Below, one piece after another: positions 25,663 through 34,112 of a DNA stretch of 64,000 nt (within the stretch, counting starts at the first letter, position 1; each line of letters begins with the position of its first letter). The DNA comes from Ensifer adhaerens (GTDB taxonomy: Bacteria; Pseudomonadota; Alphaproteobacteria; Rhizobiales; Rhizobiaceae). Below the pieces are notes generated by a model. The model was not told the origin of the DNA and did not search any database. It was given only the letters and a program-made list of their open reading frames with translations. The stretch lies in NCBI RefSeq assembly GCF_001270265.1, contig NZ_LGAP01000027.1:1-64000 (forward strand), in the 5' to 3' direction. Made by a program: the position numbers and the translations under genes.

Positions 25663-27129
25663 ATGAGCGGCAAGCGTATAGTCGTCGTAGGAGCAAGCAG
25701 ACTGGGATGCGAGTTCGCGTTGGCAGCCCGCGGAGCCGACTACGAAGTGACGCTGATCGATGAGCACCCGCAAGAGCTCAAAAACATGTCATTCGATGCT
25801 CCGTATTTTTACGGATCCGGTCTGCCGGCATCGCTCAGCGATGAAACGGCGGTGTTCGACAACGTGCTAAGCTCAAACGAGCTATTGCTGGAGTGCGTCG
25901 AAAACGAAGTCGACGTGAAGATCGGAGTGGTCGCTTGGGGTGCATTTCACAATGCGCCAAATTCGCAACATATTGGCACCCCGAAAGTGGGTATAGTCTC
26001 CCGCGAAGGCAACGAACTTCTGGAATACGATGCTCTCATCCTCGCGACAGGGTCGCGGGATTTTGTGCCTTCGTTCAAGGGTTGGGAGTTGCCCGGAGTT
26101 CTCGGCGGCAAGGCCGGAGCAAAGCTTCTCACATCCTACCAATGCTTCAACGGCACCCGCTGTCTTGTGCTGGGAACGGCCCCTCTGGCGGTCGAGTTCG
26201 CGCGTGCAGCCTGTGACCGCGGTATCGATATAGCGGGCTTCGTGGAACCGACCTCCAAGTTCCAGGCGGGCGATCAAGAACTTGAATGGGCGCTGAACGC
26301 CGGTATTCCGATCCTGTATGAGAGCGTTATCCTCGAAGCTGGGGGGACCGACAAGGTTTCGTCAGCAACGGTAATCTCGACGGATGGCTCCGGAAAGCAG
26401 GCAGAGGTTGAATGTGACACCATTTGCGTCTCGATCGCGGTTCTTCCAAACGTCGAACTACCTGCAGCGATGGGCTGTGAGATGCAGTTTGCTGAAGAAC
26501 ATCCAGCTTGGGTGCCGAAGGTAGATTCTAACCTGCAGACTAGCGTACAAGACGTATACTGGCTCTCCGCGTTCAACGCGCAAGACGATCAGATCCCGCG
26601 GATCCTCTCGGCGGTCGGCGACGCAGCCAGTGCATCGGAAGCACCGACCGGAACCACTCAGCATGGCGCGCGCGCCGCGGATTACATCAATGTTTGGGTC
26701 GCCAAGCTCCTGGAGATGGGCGGCTCGGACGTGGTGCTTTGCCAGTGCGAGACTGTGACACGCAGTGAATTTCTCGAACTACAACCGCCGCGGTACCTCA
26801 AAGCCGGCATGAGGCATCCGCACGTGGCCGTGACCGGCGGCGACGCCGGACCCAAGATCAGCCAGGATCTGACAAAGCGAATGACCCGTGTCGGCATGGG
26901 ACATTGCCAGGGCAAACGCTGCCGCGACGAGGCTGCCGTTCTGCTGTCTCAGCATTATGGGATACCGCTCAAGGACATCAAACCCGGTAGCTATCGTTTT
27001 CCCGTAAGGCCGATCGACATGTCTCTGATCGCGGCCGAGGACGACGATTATCACACCCGTGAAAAATGGCCGCACTGGATGCACGAGGAAGTGGTGCCAG
27101 AAAGCGTTGCAGGGACTGCAAAGAGGTAG
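25663..27129 (+). CDS. FAD oxidoreductase with BFD-like [2Fe-2S] domain (HcnB/opine oxidase A type)
   Basis: A 488-aa flavoprotein similar in layout to the alpha subunit of opine/nopaline oxidase and hydrogen cyanide synthase HcnB. The N-terminal FAD site is RIVVVGASRLGCEFALAA. ALILATGSRDFVPSFKGWELPGV marks the pyridine-nucleotide-reductase fold, with a second dinucleotide motif CLVLGTAPLAVEF. A BFD-like domain follows, with cysteines in VLCQCETV (CxC) and MGHCQGKRC (CxxxxC). The ATG at 25663 has AAGGGG upstream; a TTG two codons earlier is less likely. It is two bases ahead of the DAO-type partner, so together they probably make a heteromeric amine dehydrogenase that feeds the ETF encoded just upstream. 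Confidence 0.87.
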   Translation: MSGKRIVVVGASRLGCEFALAARGADYEVTLIDEHPQELKNMSFDAPYFYGSGLPASLSDETAVFDNVLSSNELLLECVENEVDVKIGVVAWGAFHNAPNSQHIGTPKVGIVSREGNELLEYDALILATGSRDFVPSFKGWELPGVLGGKAGAKLLTSYQCFNGTRCLVLGTAPLAVEFARAACDRGIDIAGFVEPTSKFQAGDQELEWALNAGIPILYESVILEAGGTDKVSSATVISTDGSGKQAEVECDTICVSIAVLPNVELPAAMGCEMQFAEEHPAWVPKVDSNLQTSVQDVYWLSAFNAQDDQIPRILSAVGDAASASEAPTGTTQHGARAADYINVWVAKLLEMGGSDVVLCQCETVTRSEFLELQPPRYLKAGMRHPHVAVTGGDAGPKISQDLTKRMTRVGMGHCQGKRCRDEAAVLLSQHYGIPLKDIKPGSYRFPVRPIDMSLIAAEDDDYHTREKWPHWMHEEVVPESVAGTAKR

Positions 27130-27131
27130 AA

Positions 27132-28295
27132 ATGATGAATTACGATGTGATCGTCGTCGGGTCGGGCCTCCTCGGACTTTCCACCGCCTATCATGCGCAA
27201 AAAGCCGGTGCGCGTGTGCTCGTCATCGATCGCGGCGCGGTCGCTTACGAGGCCTCCTCCCGAGCAACAGGCTATCTGAGCTTGCGAGCGGATGACCCGG
27301 ACGAAGCTCCCCTCGCCGGCATGGCGGAGAAGCTTTGGGACACGTTGGACGAAGAGCTTGGATACCCGACCGAATGGACCCAGAAGGGCCGATTGTGGGT
27401 GGCGTTCTCCGACAAACAACTCGAAGAGCTCCATCAGACTTACAAGGCTTTCACCAGAGCCGACTTCGGCTTCGAGCTCATTGACGCCCAGGCTTGCCGC
27501 GAGCTCATTCCGATCCTTTCACCGGAAACGCGTGCCGGGCTTTACACCCCCCGATCGGGGCACGCCAATCCTCAGCGGGTTTCGCAAGCTTACGCATGGG
27601 CGTTCCAAGATTATGGCGGGACAATACTCGAGCACACACCCGTGTACTCGGTTATCGCGGAGGGAGGAAAAGCAAAGGGGGTCAAGACCGCCGCCGGCGA
27701 TATACTCGCCGATCGCGTCGTTCTATGTGCTGGCGGATACAACGCGAATCTTCTTGAACCGTTCGGCGTTGTCTTCCCCGTGGCAACCGTCCGGCTCGAG
27801 GCATTGGTAACCACTCCTCTACCTCCGATGTATGAGGTCGGCTTCATTGGCCTGAATGGTCTATCTATCCGGCAGACCAAGCGCGGCAACCTGCATGCCA
27901 ACGGCGGTCCGCACGAATGGGTGGATTTGGACGCCGATATCGAACCGAACAAACCAAATACGCCGATCGTACGGAACCTGGTTCGCCGTATGATCGAAGC
28001 GTTTCCGGTTGCAAAGGGGGCCCAACTACTGCGCACTTGGGCCGGGGTCCTGGACATCACCCGGGACCAGAAGACCATCATTCACCGTTTCGATCACCCG
28101 GAGGGCCTCCTTGTCGCGGCTGGTGCCGGGCATGGGTTTGGGATGGCGCCGGCGATCGGAATAGCGATGGCGGAGCTCGCCTTGAAAGGACACACGAGCG
28201 CGCCCATCGAGGGGCTAAGCCTTGAGCGTTTCGCCGGTCTATCGCCAACCTGGAAAGCGGAAAAGAAGTGGGATGCAGGTTCCTACAACACCTGA
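27132..28295 (+). CDS. DAO-type FAD oxidoreductase (HcnC/opine oxidase B type)
   Basis: A D-amino-acid-oxidase/sarcosine-oxidase-fold flavoprotein (387 aa) that should remove hydride from a C-N bond of an amino acid, N-methyl amine or opine-like adduct. The FAD site is YDVIVVGSGLLGLSTAYHAQ, followed by ASSRATGYLSL and the terminal RTWAGVLDITRDQ and VAAGAGHGFGMAPAIG motifs. Two ATG codons stand in tandem at 27132 and 27135 after AGAGG. The start is two bases after the stop of the BFD-domain partner, implying translational coupling and a complex. The substrate is not known. Confidence 0.9.
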   Translation: MMNYDVIVVGSGLLGLSTAYHAQKAGARVLVIDRGAVAYEASSRATGYLSLRADDPDEAPLAGMAEKLWDTLDEELGYPTEWTQKGRLWVAFSDKQLEELHQTYKAFTRADFGFELIDAQACRELIPILSPETRAGLYTPRSGHANPQRVSQAYAWAFQDYGGTILEHTPVYSVIAEGGKAKGVKTAAGDILADRVVLCAGGYNANLLEPFGVVFPVATVRLEALVTTPLPPMYEVGFIGLNGLSIRQTKRGNLHANGGPHEWVDLDADIEPNKPNTPIVRNLVRRMIEAFPVAKGAQLLRTWAGVLDITRDQKTIIHRFDHPEGLLVAAGAGHGFGMAPAIGIAMAELALKGHTSAPIEGLSLERFAGLSPTWKAEKKWDAGSYNT

Positions 28296-28395
28296 CAAGT
28301 TCGATTTGTACCCATGAAGGATAAGCTCAGGTGCGGCTCATCAATGACTATGAGCCGCCCCATAACGGAGGTTGCGCTTGTGTTTCGGATTTTTA

Positions 28396-28427
28396 TACCG
28401 TAAGGAACGAAAACATACTGAGAAAGG
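28396..28427. promoter_or_regulatory. Island operator pair G (TetR gene promoter)
   Basis: TACCGTAAGGAA at 28396 and TACTGAGAAAGG at 28416 each keep a perfect left half and start 20 bp apart. They lie immediately upstream of the TetR start at 28434, as expected for weak autoregulation. Confidence 0.55.
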
Positions 28428-28433
28428 TGTCGT

Positions 28434-29075
28434 ATGGACATGGAATCGCAGCGCGAGTCACCAAAGCCGAACATTCGTGGCAGGATCAAGCAGCAGAAGA
28501 CCGAGCTTATCCAGGAAGAAATTCTTGACGCCGCTTCTCGGCTCATTGCGGCGCGCGGCTTCCGTGCGGTGACCGTGGACGACATCAGTGCTGAGATGGG
28601 TTTCACCAAGTCCATCGTCTACTACTACATGAAAAACAAGAACGAGATTCTCTGGCGGATCTTCGAGAAAATTGACCAAACCTACGCCAAGGGCATGGAA
28701 GGGGCACTGAGTTCCGGTGGCACCCCCACGGAACTGCTGTCGAAAATCGTCAAAATGCACTCACTGAACGTGATGCTGCACCAGGAATGGTCCACGATCT
28801 ACAACCGCGACGAACACGAACTGACAGAAGACCAGCGCTCCAATGTCACCGCGAACCGCCGGAAGTACAACAAACAAATCCAGGAGCTCTACGCGCAGGG
28901 TATCGCAGCCGGAGAGTTCCGCGACACTGACCCGTTCCTTGCTGTGTCTTGCCTGATTGGCGCATGCAACTGGCCTTACACCTGGTTCAGGCGCTCCTCG
29001 TCCAAATACAGCGCCGAGGAAGTTGCATCGGCGTTCGCCGACCAACTTATCAAGGGTGTTGCGAAGGGGGCATGA
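28434..29075 (+). CDS. TetR-family regulator (candidate master repressor)
   Basis: A 213-aa TetR-type repressor. The helix-turn-helix lies at residues 22-68: IQEEILDAASRLIAARGFRAVTVDD, then SAEMGFTKSIVYYYMKNKNEIL. The C-terminal ligand domain (residues 75-210), with CLIGACNWPYTWFRRS, resembles the KstR2-type group that senses acyl-CoA. It sits 138 bp after the amine-dehydrogenase genes, has an operator pair in its own promoter, and lies centrally in the island. This makes it the best candidate for binding TACY-N4-RGTA throughout. Which ligand releases it is unknown; a CoA thioester made by the pathway would fit the subfamily. The ATG at 28434 has AAGG seven bases upstream. Confidence 0.9.
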   Translation: MDMESQRESPKPNIRGRIKQQKTELIQEEILDAASRLIAARGFRAVTVDDISAEMGFTKSIVYYYMKNKNEILWRIFEKIDQTYAKGMEGALSSGGTPTELLSKIVKMHSLNVMLHQEWSTIYNRDEHELTEDQRSNVTANRRKYNKQIQELYAQGIAAGEFRDTDPFLAVSCLIGACNWPYTWFRRSSSKYSAEEVASAFADQLIKGVAKGA

Positions 29076-29099
29076 GTTGTCCCCTCGCCCTTTGTGACG

Positions 29100-29786
29100 T
29101 CAGCTTACGAATACAACGCTCTCGGAGACTTCCGCGCGCGCCGTGCGGAAGCTGTTTGCCGCGTGGTCCTCTAGTGCGTAGCCGAGTGATACTCCGCAGA
29201 CCACACGAAGATGTGGGGCGATTGGTGCGTACTGGCGAATGATGTCGGCGTAGTGCGCGATTGCGCCCTGCGGGACCGTAGCTATCCCCAGCGCCTGCGC
29301 AGCAAGCAAGAAATGGCCGAGATATATGCCCGTATCGAAAAGCCCTCGCTCCGCCAGATCTTCGTGGACCGTCACTACGGTCAGATGCGGTGCGCCGAAA
29401 AAACGAAAATTTTCGAGAGCCTGCTTCCCTGAGGCTTCGCGGTCGCCGCGCTGAATTCCAATTGCGCTGTACAGCGACCATCCGCAATCCCGCCGGCGCT
29501 CCTGGAAGACTCCGGTATAGGTTCCGATCGGCGGAACGTCCGATGACCTTGCCCGGCCGTGCATCGCCGCCCGATACATTTCTTCGCGCAACCCATCGAG
29601 CGCTCGTCCGCTAATGATGAACACGCTCGCAGGCTGCGTGTTGCAATCGGACGGCGCGGTACGCGCGACCTCGAGAACCCGTTCGATATCGCCCATCGGA
29701 ACAGGCTTGGAAGCGAAAGCCCTGCAGGAGTATCGGGCCTTGGCCAGCGAGAAAAGCGTGTTGTACGTACTGAGTTCTTCGCTCAT
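29100..29786 (-). CDS. Nitroreductase-family flavoprotein
   Basis: An FMN-dependent nitroreductase-fold protein (228 aa). Typical stretches are RYSCRAFASKPV near the start (FMN phosphate-binding arginines), ARTAPSDCNTQP (FMN/substrate loop), DTGIYLGHFLLAAQALGIATVPQG and VVCGVSLGYALEDHAAN at the end. The family reduces nitro groups, quinones, flavins or enones with NAD(P)H. It converges on the TetR gene with 24 bp between stops. No clear island operator precedes it, and it may be expressed independently. The substrate is unknown. Confidence 0.88.
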   Translation of the reverse strand: MSEELSTYNTLFSLAKARYSCRAFASKPVPMGDIERVLEVARTAPSDCNTQPASVFIISGRALDGLREEMYRAAMHGRARSSDVPPIGTYTGVFQERRRDCGWSLYSAIGIQRGDREASGKQALENFRFFGAPHLTVVTVHEDLAERGLFDTGIYLGHFLLAAQALGIATVPQGAIAHYADIIRQYAPIAPHLRVVCGVSLGYALEDHAANSFRTARAEVSESVVFVS

Positions 29787-29886
29787 TTCCAGTCCCGTAT
29801 TCCTTCGCTATTCTCATAGTCTTGTCGCCCGTGGAGCGCTCCGCAACTGTCCCCTCGTTTATGATGGAGCACCTAGCAAGCTACAG

Positions 29887-29913
29887 CGCCTCGGTCCCCG
29901 TGGGACCAAGGCG
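29887..29913. terminator. Hairpin after the SDR gene
   Basis: CGCCTCGGTCCC / GGGACCAAGGCG form a 12-bp stem with one mismatch and a 3-base loop, 40-70 bp past the SDR stop. There is no U run. Confidence 0.45.
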
Positions 29914-29955
29914 TAGGATCGACGCACAACCCGCCAACATGGGCGGATCGCGAGG

Positions 29956-30744
29956 TTATTGAATCGTCCAGCCTCCGTCGATAACGAGCGAATGCCCCGC
30001 CATGTAACCAGCGTGAGGGGAAGCCGCAAACATGATCGCGTTCGCGATATCCAGAGGTACCCCCTTTTTGCCCGCCGGGACTCGCTTCAGCGCATCAGGA
30101 TTTACACCGACGCCGCGAGCCATGTCCGGGGCGTCGTCCCCGAGAATTCGCGCAGAATTCCCCCGCATATCGGTCTGAATCATGCCAGGGCAGACCGCAT
30201 TGATGACCACGCCCGTCTTTGTGAACTCGACAGCCATTTGGCGAGTGAGACCGATCACGCCGAACTTCGAAGTGGTGTATGCCAAGCCGTCCGCACCACC
30301 GAGAATACCGCCAACGGAAGCGACATTAACGATACGGCCTTCTCCCCGAGCCACCATGTCCTTCAGCACTGCACGGCAGAAGTAGAACGTGCCCCGGAGA
30401 TTGGTATTGATCACCCTCTCCCACAATGCGTTCGAAGTCTCGAGCGCTCCCGCAAAACCGTCAAACACGGAAGCGTTGTTAACGAGAACGTCGATCCGAC
30501 CGTGCTTGGCTGTGACCGAAGAGACAACGTTGTCGATCGAACTCTCCTGCTGGACGTCCGTTCTGATGAAATCAACGTGATAGCCTTCTGCCGCAAGCGA
30601 CTGGACCACGTCTTGACCCTGGTCCTCGAGAAAGCCGGCGATGGTCACGTCCGCCCCAGCGCGAGCAAAGGCTTCCACAGTCGCTCTTCCGATACCGGTC
30701 TCGCCACCCGTTATAACGACTACTTTTCCTTTAAAGTCGAACAT
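29956..30744 (-). CDS. Short-chain dehydrogenase/reductase
   Basis: A classical SDR (262 aa) with cofactor motif VVITGGETGIGRATV (TGxxxGxG, residues 10-20), NNASVFDG, the catalytic serine in NVASVGGILGGADG and the YTTSKFG Tyr/Lys pair, then VCPGMIQTDM. It oxidises or reduces an alcohol/ketone with NAD(P); substrates of similar enzymes include 3-hydroxyacyl-CoAs and polyols. It is divergent from the nitronate monooxygenase operon, with the operator cluster H1 in its promoter. It could provide the 3-hydroxyacyl oxidation step after a hydratase, but that is inference. Confidence 0.9.
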   Translation of the reverse strand: MFDFKGKVVVITGGETGIGRATVEAFARAGADVTIAGFLEDQGQDVVQSLAAEGYHVDFIRTDVQQESSIDNVVSSVTAKHGRIDVLVNNASVFDGFAGALETSNALWERVINTNLRGTFYFCRAVLKDMVARGEGRIVNVASVGGILGGADGLAYTTSKFGVIGLTRQMAVEFTKTGVVINAVCPGMIQTDMRGNSARILGDDAPDMARGVGVNPDALKRVPAGKKGVPLDIANAIMFAASPHAGYMAGHSLVIDGGWTIQ

Positions 30745-30869
30745 GCATACGTTCCTTCAGCTTCACGTCACTTATCTCGGTCCAATCGAATGGACAGTGG
30801 AATTAGGGTGCGATCGGATCTTGGCCGGAAAGACGCTCAAGCGAAATTCCTCCTCGAAGTCCGCCAACA

Positions 30870-30901
30870 TACCGGTACGTACAATACAGTACTAATTAGA
30901 T
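30870..30901. promoter_or_regulatory. Island operator cluster H1 (SDR promoter)
   Basis: TACCGGTACGTA (30870), TACAATACAGTA (30880) and TACTAATTAGAT (30890) overlap at 10-bp steps, so the outer two start 20 bp apart. They lie 125-160 bp upstream of the SDR start. Confidence 0.65.
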
Positions 30902-30994
30902 TGCGCAACGGCCCCGCAGGGATGGATGGCGTTTTCTTTCGCCTTGCGGGCTGAGGGAAACCCGCGCCGTTCGCGCAAAACCTCTTTACAAAGA

Positions 30995-31027
30995 TACCCA
31001 CAATAATGTTAATTATACTCATCAGTA
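30995..31027. promoter_or_regulatory. Island operator pair H2 (nitronate monooxygenase operon)
   Basis: TACCCACAATAA at 30995 (good left half) and TACTCATCAGTA at 31016-31027 (full consensus) start 21 bp apart, just upstream of the first gene. With H1 they explain most of the 309-bp divergent spacer 30745-31053. Confidence 0.7.
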
Positions 31028-31053
31028 GCTAAACGAGTGGAGTCGGTAGGCCG

Positions 31054-32211
31054 GTGCTTGCCCATAACCACCTAAGCGTCGGAGGGCCGGAGTTGCAAAC
31101 TGAATTGACAAAAACGCTCGGTATCGAGTTGCCCATTTTTGCATTCTCGCATTGCCGCGATGTCGTGGCAGCCGTGACCAAGGCGGGAGGCATGGGATCG
31201 CTTGGAGCGGCCTGGATGACACCCGAAGAATTCGAGATGTCAATCGACTGGATCGAGGAGCGCGTCGATGGCAGGCCATTTTCGGTGGATCTGGTTTTTC
31301 CGGGTACAGGCGGCGAGGACGCAGAGAAAACCCCGGACGAATATCGCAAGCTCATCCCGAAGGATCATCTAAACTTCGTGAAGCGTCTGCTCGACGATGC
31401 TGGGATCGCCGACATCTCGGAGGCGGACCGTGACGCCTATCTCGCCGAATATGCCGAGAAGATGGCCATGACCAACAAGAAGAGCCGCGAACAGCTCGAG
31501 ATCGCCTTAAGCAAGAAATCTGTGAACTTCATTGTGGGCGCTCTCGGCGTCACGCCGGAATGGGTTGTTAAGGAGGCCCATGCCAAAGGCGTAAAAGTCG
31601 GCGCGTTGGTGGGGAACGGAAAGCACGCGGCCAAGCAGCGGGCTGCAGGTGTTGACGTCCTAATCGCACAGGGCACCGAAGCCGGAGGAAGTGTTGGAAA
31701 CATCGCTTCCATGGTTCTCTGGCCACAGGTCGTGGAGGCGGCTCAAGGCATCCCCGTACTGGCCGCTGGTGGCATCACCCGCGGATCGCATATTCTGGCC
31801 GCGCTCGCACTCGGTTGCCAAGGCGTGTGGATGGGCTCGCTCTGGCTAGGAACAGCGGAAAGCGACCTTAGCCTGGAAATGCGCGAGAAGCTGTTCGCTG
31901 CCGCCTCGGAAGACGCGCGACTGTCCAAGGCCATGACAGGTAAACAGGGCCGCATGCTGTACACCAAGTATGTGGACGCTTGGCACCGTCCGGACGCTCC
32001 CAAACCCCTCGATTGGCCGATGCAGTCGATTATGAACGGCTACCCGTTCAAGCGAGCTGAACGAGGGCGCAACCTCGACTACTGGACCTATTCTGTTGGC
32101 CAGGCCGTCGGAGACATGAACGAGCACACCACCGTGAAGTCCGAGATTGAGCGCATGCTCAACGAATACGTCGAAGCGGTCGACAACCTGCAGAGCGTGA
32201 CCTCGTATTAA
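31054..32211 (+). CDS. Nitronate monooxygenase-like FMN enzyme
   Basis: A TIM-barrel FMN protein (385 aa) of the 2-nitropropane dioxygenase/nitronate monooxygenase family, which oxidises alkyl nitronates and related compounds; the enoyl reductase FabK shares the fold. Motifs are IFAFSHCRDVVAAVTKAGGMGSLGAAWM near the N-terminus, FIVGALGVTPEWVVKEAHAKG, and the FMN phosphate-binding LIAQGTEAGGSVGN and VLAAGGITRGSHILAALALGC. The branch with FAFSHCRD often occurs with CoA enzymes. The start could be the GTG at 31054 or the TTG at 31093, which has GGAGGG at ideal spacing and fits the family's beginning (LQTELT). It heads an operon with ETF-QO and the aminotransferase. Confidence 0.87.
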   Translation: MLAHNHLSVGGPELQTELTKTLGIELPIFAFSHCRDVVAAVTKAGGMGSLGAAWMTPEEFEMSIDWIEERVDGRPFSVDLVFPGTGGEDAEKTPDEYRKLIPKDHLNFVKRLLDDAGIADISEADRDAYLAEYAEKMAMTNKKSREQLEIALSKKSVNFIVGALGVTPEWVVKEAHAKGVKVGALVGNGKHAAKQRAAGVDVLIAQGTEAGGSVGNIASMVLWPQVVEAAQGIPVLAAGGITRGSHILAALALGCQGVWMGSLWLGTAESDLSLEMREKLFAAASEDARLSKAMTGKQGRMLYTKYVDAWHRPDAPKPLDWPMQSIMNGYPFKRAERGRNLDYWTYSVGQAVGDMNEHTTVKSEIERMLNEYVEAVDNLQSVTSY

Positions 32212-32324
32212 TCGAACTCGCGGACACGTCCCTACCGATTTTTCTGACGCGCCTAAGCGCAACGAATTGTTGGTTTGGACGCCAGATCTCCGAGTGCCCG
32301 TCCCTGCAAGTACGACGCTCGGAA

Positions 32325-32357
32325 GGGGCAAGCGACACGTCCGTTGTCGCTTGCCCC
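32325..32357 (+). terminator. Strong hairpin between the monooxygenase and ETF-QO genes
   Basis: GGGGCAAGCGACA and TGTCGCTTGCCCC make a perfect 13-bp stem with a 7-base loop. There is no U run. It may separate expression of ETF-QO from the gene before it, or be a relic carried in with the ETF-QO segment. Confidence 0.5.
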
Positions 32358-32421
32358 GCCCGTTCGTAGGCAAATGCCGGAACGCGTCGCCGGATCCAAT
32401 AACCTTTTGAGGCAACCGAGA

Positions 32422-34083
32422 ATGACCGAGCAAGATCTGCCCGAACGTGAGAGCATGGAGTTCGACGTTGTGATCGTGGGTGCGGGACCGGCGGGTCTTG
32501 CGGCGGCGATCCGGCTGAAGCAGGTCAATCCGGAGCTTTCGGTCGTCGTGCTCGAAAAGGGCGCCGAGGTCGGCGCGCATATCCTCTCGGGTGCGGTCGT
32601 CGATCCGATCGGTATCGACCGGCTGCTGCCGGACTGGCGCGCGGACGCGGACCATCCGTTCAAGACCGAGGTCACGGACGACCATTTCCTGTTCTTGGGC
32701 CCGGCCGGTTCGATCCGTCTGCCGAATTTCATGATGCCGCCGCTGATGAACAATCACGGCAACTATATCGTCTCGCTCGGCAATGTCTGTCGCTGGCTGG
32801 CAAGCCATGCCGAAGCGCTCGGCGTCGAAATCTATCCGGGCTTTGCCGCAGCGCAAGTGCTCTACAACGACGCGGGCGCGGTGATCGGCGTTGCCACCGG
32901 CGACATGGGCGTCGAGCGAGACGGCGAACCGGGCCCGAACTTCGCCCGCGGCATGGCGCTCTTGGGCAAATACACGCTGATCGGCGAGGGCGTGCGCGGC
33001 TCGCTCGCCAAAGAGCTGATCGCCAAATTCGGCCTCTCGAAGGACCGCGATGTGCCGAAGTTCGGCATCGGGCTGAAGGAGCTCTGGCAGGTGAAGCCGG
33101 AGAACCATCGGCCTGGCCTGGTGCAGCACTCCTTCGGCTGGCCGCTCGGCATGAAGACCGGCGGCGGCTCGTTCCTCTACCACCTCGAAGACAATCTCGT
33201 CGCCGTCGGCTTCGTCGTGCACCTCAATTACAAGAACCCCTACCTCGCCCCGTTCGAGGAGTTCCAGCGCTTCAAGACCCATCCGGCGATCCGCGGCACC
33301 TTCGAGGGCGGCAAGCGGCTGTCCTACGGCGCCCGGGCGATCACCGAGGGCGGCTACCAGTCGGTGCCGAAGCTGTCCTTCCCCGGCGGTGCGTTGATCG
33401 GCTGTTCGGCCGGTCTCGTCAACGTGCCGCGCATCAAGGGCAGCCACAATGCCGTCTTGTCGGGCATTCTCGCCGCCGAGAAGCTGGCGGCGGCGATCGA
33501 AGCGGGTCGCGCCAATGACGAGCCGATCGAGATCGAACGCGGCTGGCGCGACAGCGCCATCGGCCAGGACCTGAAGCGGGTCCGCAACGTCAAGCCGCTG
33601 TGGTCGAAGTTCGGCACGGCGATCGGCGTTGCGCTCGGCGGCTTGGACATGTGGACCAACCAGCTGTTCGGCTTCTCGTTCTTCGGCACGCTGAAGCACG
33701 GCAAGACCGATGCGCAGAGCCTCGAGCCGGCAGCGCAGCACCAGAAGATCGACTATCCGAAGCCGGATGGCGTGTTGACCTTCGACCGGCTGTCCTCGGT
33801 GTTCCTGTCGAACACCAACCACGAGGAAGACCAGCCGATCCACCTGCAGGTCAAGGACATGGAGTTGCAGAAGCGCTCCGAGCACGATGTCTATGCCGGT
33901 CCGTCGACGCGCTACTGTCCGGCCGGCGTCTACGAGTGGGTGGAGAAGGACGGCAAGCCGACCTTCGTCATCAACGCGCAGAACTGCGTGCACTGCAAGA
34001 CCTGCGACATCAAGGACCCGAACCAGAACATCAACTGGGTGCCGCCGCAAGGCGGCGAAGGCCCGGTTTATCCGAACATGTGA
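32422..34083 (+). CDS. Electron transfer flavoprotein-ubiquinone oxidoreductase
   Basis: The membrane-associated flavo-iron-sulfur enzyme (553 aa) that takes electrons from ETF and reduces ubiquinone. It has the FAD site FDVVIVGAGPAGLAAAIRL, the ubiquinone/membrane-contact region YHLEDNLVAVGFVVHLNYKN, GGYQSVPKLSFPGGALIGCSAG, and the C-terminal [4Fe-4S] motif INAQNCVHCKTCDIKDP. The ATG at 32422, with GAGG upstream, fits the family start. It is full length. Third codon positions are nearly all G or C, unlike the flanking genes, so it looks like a duplicate of a housekeeping gene brought into the island. It can serve both EtfBA pairs in the window. Confidence 0.95.
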   Translation: MTEQDLPERESMEFDVVIVGAGPAGLAAAIRLKQVNPELSVVVLEKGAEVGAHILSGAVVDPIGIDRLLPDWRADADHPFKTEVTDDHFLFLGPAGSIRLPNFMMPPLMNNHGNYIVSLGNVCRWLASHAEALGVEIYPGFAAAQVLYNDAGAVIGVATGDMGVERDGEPGPNFARGMALLGKYTLIGEGVRGSLAKELIAKFGLSKDRDVPKFGIGLKELWQVKPENHRPGLVQHSFGWPLGMKTGGGSFLYHLEDNLVAVGFVVHLNYKNPYLAPFEEFQRFKTHPAIRGTFEGGKRLSYGARAITEGGYQSVPKLSFPGGALIGCSAGLVNVPRIKGSHNAVLSGILAAEKLAAAIEAGRANDEPIEIERGWRDSAIGQDLKRVRNVKPLWSKFGTAIGVALGGLDMWTNQLFGFSFFGTLKHGKTDAQSLEPAAQHQKIDYPKPDGVLTFDRLSSVFLSNTNHEEDQPIHLQVKDMELQKRSEHDVYAGPSTRYCPAGVYEWVEKDGKPTFVINAQNCVHCKTCDIKDPNQNINWVPPQGGEGPVYPNM

Positions 34084-34112
34084 TCAACGACGTCCCGATT
34101 GAGGAGTTGGAA

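Noticed and set aside
31846-34050. 734-codon minus-strand open frame across the monooxygenase end and ETF-QO
   Set aside because: The G/C-rich third positions of ETF-QO remove stops on the opposite strand. The translation is Asp/Val/Arg-rich with no recognisable domain, while ETF-QO is complete.
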